From Bacteroidetes bacterium HGW-Bacteroidetes-6 (GTDB lineage: Bacteria; Bacteroidota; Bacteroidia; Bacteroidales; DTU049), in contig PHDB01000029.1 in the NCBI GenBank assembly GCA_002842495.1, forward strand, positions 1 to 41,744: a stretch of 41,744 bases of DNA. Direction: 5' to 3'. The translations under genes were made by a program, and so were the position numbers. Under the pieces are notes generated by a model. That model saw only the letters and a list, made by a program, of their open reading frames with translations. It made no database searches and was not told the DNA's origin. Below, in pieces: positions 34,594 through 41,744 of the stretch. Position 1 is the stretch's first letter, and each line of letters begins with the position of its first letter.

Positions 34594-34633
34594 AGAAAGT
34601 ATTCGCGCTGAATTTTCAGGGCGGGTACTTTCT
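34594..34633 (+). other. Long hairpin between tuf and tRNA-Trp
   Basis: Two 18-base arms (34594-34611 and 34616-34633) pair with a 4-base loop (ATTT): 15 Watson-Crick pairs, two G-U pairs and one G-G mismatch. No T-run follows, so it is not a normal terminator. It ends 5 bases before the mature 5' end of tRNA-Trp. An RNase III-type processing site or an mRNA-stabilising 3' end for tuf is a reasonable reading. Confidence 0.75.
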
Positions 34634-34638
34634 TACAC

Positions 34639-34711
34639 ACGGGTGTAGCTCAATTGGTAGAGTGGCGGTCTCCAAAACCGTAGGCTGTGGGTTCGACTCC
34701 TACCACCCGTG
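34639..34711 (+). tRNA. tRNA-Trp (anticodon CCA)
   Basis: 73-base cloverleaf. Acceptor stem ACGGGTG / CACCCGT with discriminator G, the identity base expected for tryptophan; anticodon loop CTCCAAA between GCGGT and ACCGT, giving CCA. T loop TTCGACT. It lies between tuf and secE, as in many Bacteroidota. Confidence 0.97.
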
Positions 34712-34728
34712 CTAATCAAACAAGAACA

Positions 34729-34920
34729 ATGCGCAAGTTATTAAACTCATTAAAAGAAGTCCGCGAGGAAATGCTGCACAAAGTGAGCTGGCCTACATGG
34801 CCCGAGCTACAGGAAAGCTCTATTGTGGTATCCATTGCTTCGGTCATTATTGCCATTGTGGTATTGGCCATGGATTTGTCGTTTGAAAACATTCTGAAAC
34901 TTGTTTACAATTTATTTTAG
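34729..34920 (+). CDS. secE: Preprotein translocase subunit SecE
   Basis: SecE clamps the SecY channel in the inner membrane. From the ATG at 34729 the protein has 63 residues, the short single-helix form common outside the gamma-proteobacteria. The amphipathic segment [28 protein letters not shown] with the hallmark VSWPTW precedes one membrane helix (about 33-55). The longer open frame from 34687 starts inside tRNA-Trp and is rejected. nusG follows after 26 bases. Confidence 0.95.
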   Translation: MRKLLNSLKEVREEMLHKVSWPTWPELQESSIVVSIASVIIAIVVLAMDLSFENILKLVYNLF

Positions 34921-34932
34921 TAAAAAGAAAAC

Positions 34933-34937
34933 AGGAG
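34933..34937 (+). promoter_or_regulatory. Shine-Dalgarno sequence of nusG
   Basis: AGGAG lies 9 bases before the nusG ATG. Neighbouring genes secE, rplK, rplA, rplJ, rplL, rpoB and rpoC lack such a site. Confidence 0.6.
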
Positions 34938-34946
34938 CACCTTACG

Positions 34947-35489
34947 ATGAGCACAGAAGAAAAAAAATGGTATGTAGTCCGTGCAGTGAGCGGTAGTGAG
35001 AAAAAAGTAAAGCAATACATTGACAATGAAGTTGCTCGTCTTAACTTGCAGGATTATGTTGCGCAAGTGCTTATCCCTATGGAAAAGGTTTTTCAAATCC
35101 GTAAAGGGAAAAAAATTACAAAAGAACGAAGTTTTTTCCCAGGATACTTACTTCTGGAGGCAGCTCTTGACAGCGAAATAGAACACATAATAAAGAATGT
35201 TCCAGGAGTTTTGGGCTTTTTGGGGAGTAAAGGCGAAGCTATTCCAATGCGTCCCAATGAGGTGAACCGGATTCTTGGAAAAGTTGATGAACTGGCCGAT
35301 AAAGGAGAAGAGATGTACGATACTTTTTTGGTTGGTGAATCCGTTCGGGTAATCGACGGACCGTTTAACAGTTTCACGGGTGTAATCGAAGAGGTGAACG
35401 AAGAAAGAAAGAAACTGAAAGTAATGGTAAAAATATTCGGCAGAAAAACTCCGCTTGAACTGAGTTTTATGCAGGTTGAAAAAGAATAA
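34947..35489 (+). CDS. nusG: Transcription termination/antitermination factor NusG
   Basis: NusG binds RNA polymerase and couples it to the ribosome or to Rho. The 180-residue protein has the N-terminal NGN domain (about 1-115: [40 protein letters not shown]) and the C-terminal KOW domain (about 128-178: [32 protein letters not shown]). Length is normal for the housekeeping form rather than the UpxY/loaP-type paralogues of Bacteroidota capsule loci. A modest Shine-Dalgarno site precedes it. rplK follows after 23 bases. Confidence 0.97.
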   Translation: MSTEEKKWYVVRAVSGSEKKVKQYIDNEVARLNLQDYVAQVLIPMEKVFQIRKGKKITKERSFFPGYLLLEAALDSEIEHIIKNVPGVLGFLGSKGEAIPMRPNEVNRILGKVDELADKGEEMYDTFLVGESVRVIDGPFNSFTGVIEEVNEERKKLKVMVKIFGRKTPLELSFMQVEKE

Positions 35490-35512
35490 TAACGCGAAAA
35501 AAGACAAAAGTC

Positions 35513-35950
35513 ATGGCAAAAGAAGTTGCTGGATTAATTAAATTGCAAATAAAAGGCGGTGCCGCAAACCCTTCTCCACCCGTTGGACCAGCTCTTGGTG
35601 CTAAAGGTGTGAATATCATGGAATTTTGCAAGCAATTTAATGCCCGTTCGCAAGAACAGGCTGGAAAACTGCTTCCCGTAATAATTACAGTTTATAAGGA
35701 TAAGAGTTTTGATTTCATAGTAAAAACTCCTCCTGTAGCTGTTCAGTTGTTGGAAAAAGCCAAAATTCAAAAAGGATCGGGCGAACCCAACCGCAATAAA
35801 GTGGCAAGTATAACATGGGAAATGATTCAGAGCATTGCTGAAGCCAAAATGGTCGACCTCAACTGCTTTACCGTTGAATCAGCCATGCGCATGGTTGCAG
35901 GAACTGCCCGTAGCATGGGTCTGAAAGTTACCGGAACTGCCCCTTTTTAA
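35513..35950 (+). CDS. rplK: Large-subunit ribosomal protein uL11
   Basis: The 145-residue protein binds 23S rRNA in the GTPase-associated centre. Visible blocks are [22 protein letters not shown], the proline-rich N-terminal linker, and [17 protein letters not shown], with a C-terminal RNA-binding domain ending [13 protein letters not shown]. Length is normal. rplA follows after 30 bases with no L1-binding leader evident in front of rplK. Confidence 0.98.
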   Translation: MAKEVAGLIKLQIKGGAANPSPPVGPALGAKGVNIMEFCKQFNARSQEQAGKLLPVIITVYKDKSFDFIVKTPPVAVQLLEKAKIQKGSGEPNRNKVASITWEMIQSIAEAKMVDLNCFTVESAMRMVAGTARSMGLKVTGTAPF

Positions 35951-35980
35951 TTGAAGGATAACGAGTAAAAAACTACGATT

Positions 35981-36673
35981 ATGGCCAAAGTTTCCAGAAA
36001 AAGAAAAGAATCTCTAAGCAAGTTTGATAAAACTGCTCAATATACACTTACCGATGCGTTAAATTTGGTGAAAGAAATTTCGTACACCAAATTTGATCCG
36101 TCAGTAGATCTCGATGTACGACTCGGTGTTGACCCAAGAAAAGCGAACCAAATGGTTCGTGGAACCGTGACGCTTCCTCATGGAACGGGTAAAACAGTCA
36201 GAGTTTTGGTTTTGTGTGGACCTGAAAAAGAAGACGAAGCCAAAGCAGCTGGCGCCGAACATGTTGGTCTTGACGATTATATCGCCAAGATTAAAGATGG
36301 ATGGACCGATGTTGATGTTGTGATCACCACTCCCAACGTAATGCCTAAAGTTGGTGCATTAGGAAAGATCCTTGGACCTCGTGGATTGATGCCTAACCCA
36401 AAGACCGGAACAGTGACGATGGAAGTCGGAAAAGCTGTTGCCGATGTTAAAGCAGGTAAAATAGACTTTAAGGTTGATAAATATGGAATTATTCATTCCG
36501 GTGTCGGAAAATTGTCATTTGAAGTTGATAAACTCGAAGACAATGCCCGCGAATTGCTTTCAACCATTATCAAGTTAAAGCCAACTGCTACCAAGGGCAC
36601 ATATGTAAAGAGTGTATTTCTGTCGAGCACGATGAGTCCCGGGATACACATTGATGTTAAAAGTATCTCTTAA
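35981..36673 (+). CDS. rplA: Large-subunit ribosomal protein uL1
   Basis: The 230-residue protein forms the L1 stalk, which moves deacylated tRNA out of the E site. Blocks visible are [52 protein letters not shown] and the C-terminal [21 protein letters not shown]. Size is normal. In other bacteria L1 also represses its own operon by binding the leader; no such site is evident here. rplJ follows after 26 bases. Confidence 0.98.
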   Translation: MAKVSRKRKESLSKFDKTAQYTLTDALNLVKEISYTKFDPSVDLDVRLGVDPRKANQMVRGTVTLPHGTGKTVRVLVLCGPEKEDEAKAAGAEHVGLDDYIAKIKDGWTDVDVVITTPNVMPKVGALGKILGPRGLMPNPKTGTVTMEVGKAVADVKAGKIDFKVDKYGIIHSGVGKLSFEVDKLEDNARELLSTIIKLKPTATKGTYVKSVFLSSTMSPGIHIDVKSIS

Positions 36674-36699
36674 TTAACCCTAAACCGAAAGTTCGGCCT

Positions 36700-37224
36700 A
36701 TGAAAACCAAGGAAGAAAAGAACCAGCTTGTAGCCGAATTGTCTGAAACACTCAAGACAAGCGAAGTAGTGTACATTACCGATATTCTCGGATTGGACGC
36801 TGATCAGACTTCACAGTTTCGTCGCCTGTGTTTTAAGCGCAATATAAAGCTACAGATGGTTAAAAACACCCTTCTAAAAAGGGCGATGGAAAACTCTGGT
36901 AAAGATTTTTCCGGTCTATTTCCTGTATTGAAAGGCTCTTCTGCAATTATGTTGTCAGATTCGGCAAAAGCACCAGCTGCTCTTATTAAAGAGTATCGCA
37001 AAAAAATGGTGAAGCCGGAACTCAAAGGTGCTTATGTAATGGATATGGTTGTCATTGGCGACGATCAGCTGGAATTTCTTACCAATATCAAGAGTAAGAA
37101 CGAGCTTATCGCTGATGTACTCCTTGCATTGCAGTCACCCGCAAACAATCTGGTCAACGCACTCAGCTCAAAAGCAAGTGCCCTGGCTGGCGTTTTGAAA
37201 ACATTGTCGGAAAAAGCCGCGTAA
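36700..37224 (+). CDS. rplJ: Large-subunit ribosomal protein uL10
   Basis: The 174-residue protein anchors the L7/L12 stalk on 23S rRNA. The N-terminal domain (about 1-135) has EEKNQLVAELSETLKTSEVVYITD and KNTLLKRAM, and a C-terminal helix (about 140-172) binds L12 dimers. The 26-base gap in front holds a small hairpin (CCGA / TCGG around 36685-36696) ending 3 bases before the ATG. It is too small to be the known L10 leader of Proteobacteria or Firmicutes, but could mask the start. rplL follows after 30 bases. Confidence 0.97.
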   Translation: MKTKEEKNQLVAELSETLKTSEVVYITDILGLDADQTSQFRRLCFKRNIKLQMVKNTLLKRAMENSGKDFSGLFPVLKGSSAIMLSDSAKAPAALIKEYRKKMVKPELKGAYVMDMVVIGDDQLEFLTNIKSKNELIADVLLALQSPANNLVNALSSKASALAGVLKTLSEKAA

Positions 37225-37254
37225 TTTTTTGTAACCCTTTAAAAAAGTAATAAA

Positions 37255-37626
37255 ATGGCAGATTTGAAAGCTATTGCTGAACAGTTAGTGAATCTCACTG
37301 TTAAAGACGTAAACGAACTTCTCCAGATACTCAAAGATGAGTATGGAATCGAACCAGCTGCTGCACCTGTTGCCGCTATGGTTGCTGGTCCTGCTGCAGA
37401 AGCCGCCGAAGAACAAACCGAGTTTGATGTTATCCTGAAATCATCAGGTGCTCAGAAACTCGCCGTCGTAAAACTCGTGAAAGAACTCACCAGTCTTGGT
37501 CTGAAAGAAGCCAAAGAACTGGTTGACGCTGCACCATCAGCAATTAAAGAAAAAATCGGAAAAGACGAAGCCGAAGCTCTTAGAAAAGCATTGGAAGAAG
37601 CTGGAGCCGAAGTTGAAGTTAAATAG
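37255..37626 (+). CDS. rplL: Large-subunit ribosomal protein bL12 (L7/L12)
   Basis: The 123-residue acidic protein forms the flexible stalk that recruits translation GTPases. It has the N-terminal dimerisation helices (1-33), an Ala/Pro-rich hinge (about 34-52: [18 protein letters not shown]) and the C-terminal domain [38 protein letters not shown]. Length is normal. A 12-base palindrome and a strong hairpin separate it from rpoB, where stalk-protein and polymerase expression must be uncoupled. Confidence 0.98.
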   Translation: MADLKAIAEQLVNLTVKDVNELLQILKDEYGIEPAAAPVAAMVAGPAAEAAEEQTEFDVILKSSGAQKLAVVKLVKELTSLGLKEAKELVDAAPSAIKEKIGKDEAEALRKALEEAGAEVEVK

Positions 37627-37628
37627 TC

Positions 37629-37640
37629 TCGGCATGCCGA
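37629..37640. repeat. 12-base perfect palindrome just after rplL
   Basis: TCGGCATGCCGA lies 2 bases after the rplL stop codon. It may be part of the folded rplL-rpoB spacer or chance. Confidence 0.45.
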
Positions 37641-37645
37641 TACGC

Positions 37646-37681
37646 GGTTAAGACCTCTTTCTTTTGTCAGAGGTCTTAACC
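37646..37681 (+). other. Strong hairpin between rplL and rpoB (attenuator or RNA-processing site)
   Basis: Perfect 13-pair stem GGTTAAGACCTCT / AGAGGTCTTAACC with a 10-base loop, not followed by a T-run. In Escherichia coli the corresponding spacer carries a partial terminator and an RNase III site that lower rpoBC expression relative to ribosomal proteins. A similar job is inferred here. Confidence 0.75.
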
Positions 37682-37725
37682 ATTTATAATAATTCTTGTG
37701 TTGTTAACCATAAAATTCAACAGCA

Positions 37726-41744
<4,019 letters not shown>

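Noticed and set aside
33000..34711. tRNA cluster as an integration site for an island
   Set aside because: All five tRNAs are intact and lie in the normal tuf operon; no integrase, direct repeat or foreign-looking DNA adjoins them.
36685..36696. Small hairpin before rplJ as an L10-leader autoregulatory element
   Set aside because: Only 4-5 pairs, far smaller than known L10 leaders; there is not enough sequence between rplA and rplJ for such an element.

Overview
The window is about 42 kb of chromosomal core genome from a member of the Bacteroidota, most likely class Bacteroidia. Four things point there: a MurF-alanine racemase fusion, a type B type-IX-secretion sorting domain, many promoters of the TTTG-N17-20-TAnnTTTG type, and the gene order rpsU-xerC-hpf-tRNAs-tuf-tRNA-Trp-secE-nusG-rplKAJL-rpoBC. 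Genus cannot be read from the sequence. I see no phage, insertion sequence, CRISPR array, integron or other mobile DNA.

Layout. 1-456: 3' end of an unrecognised gene. 453-4869 (minus): serS, a small lipoprotein, a TPR protein and rsmA, nearly without gaps. 4972-6976 (plus): a translationally coupled MlaE-type permease, MlaF-type ATPase and CvpA-family membrane protein. 7141-8642: an ECF sigma factor with a membrane-bound putative anti-sigma factor. 9020-12332: a NamZ-type exo-muramidase and a TMTC-like membrane/TPR protein. 12602-15091 (minus): a divergent membrane pyrophosphatase. 15339-20657 (plus): ribF, a leucine-rich-repeat protein, pdxA and murF-alr. 20704-26004 (minus): a DUF1573 protein, mpl, a Zn-ribbon protein, and a pair of secreted proteins of which the larger carries a type IX secretion signal. 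26179-27024 (minus): prmC. 27102-29621 (plus): ribD, a DMT-family permease and a YigZ/IMPACT protein. 29735-31075 (minus): gdhA. 31390-41744 (plus): the translation/transcription block, ending inside rpoC.

How the genes relate. Three genes concern cell-wall building or salvage: NamZ releases MurNAc from peptidoglycan, Mpl recycles the tripeptide, and MurF-Alr makes the UDP-MurNAc-pentapeptide and D-Ala. ribD and ribF cover the start and end of flavin synthesis. The right third is the ribosome, elongation and RNA polymerase block.

No new multi-gene defence or metabolic system is evident. The most interesting signals are regulatory. Strong Shine-Dalgarno sequences occur on only a few genes (rpsU, hpf, nusG, DUF1573), which fits the bS21-dependent control described in Flavobacterium. 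Three promoters place the -7 box exactly 4 nt before an ATG, suggesting leaderless mRNAs. Two promoters have start sites that lie inside the upstream gene's terminator hairpin. Large perfect or near-perfect hairpins lie at the tuf/tRNA-Trp and rplL/rpoB junctions.
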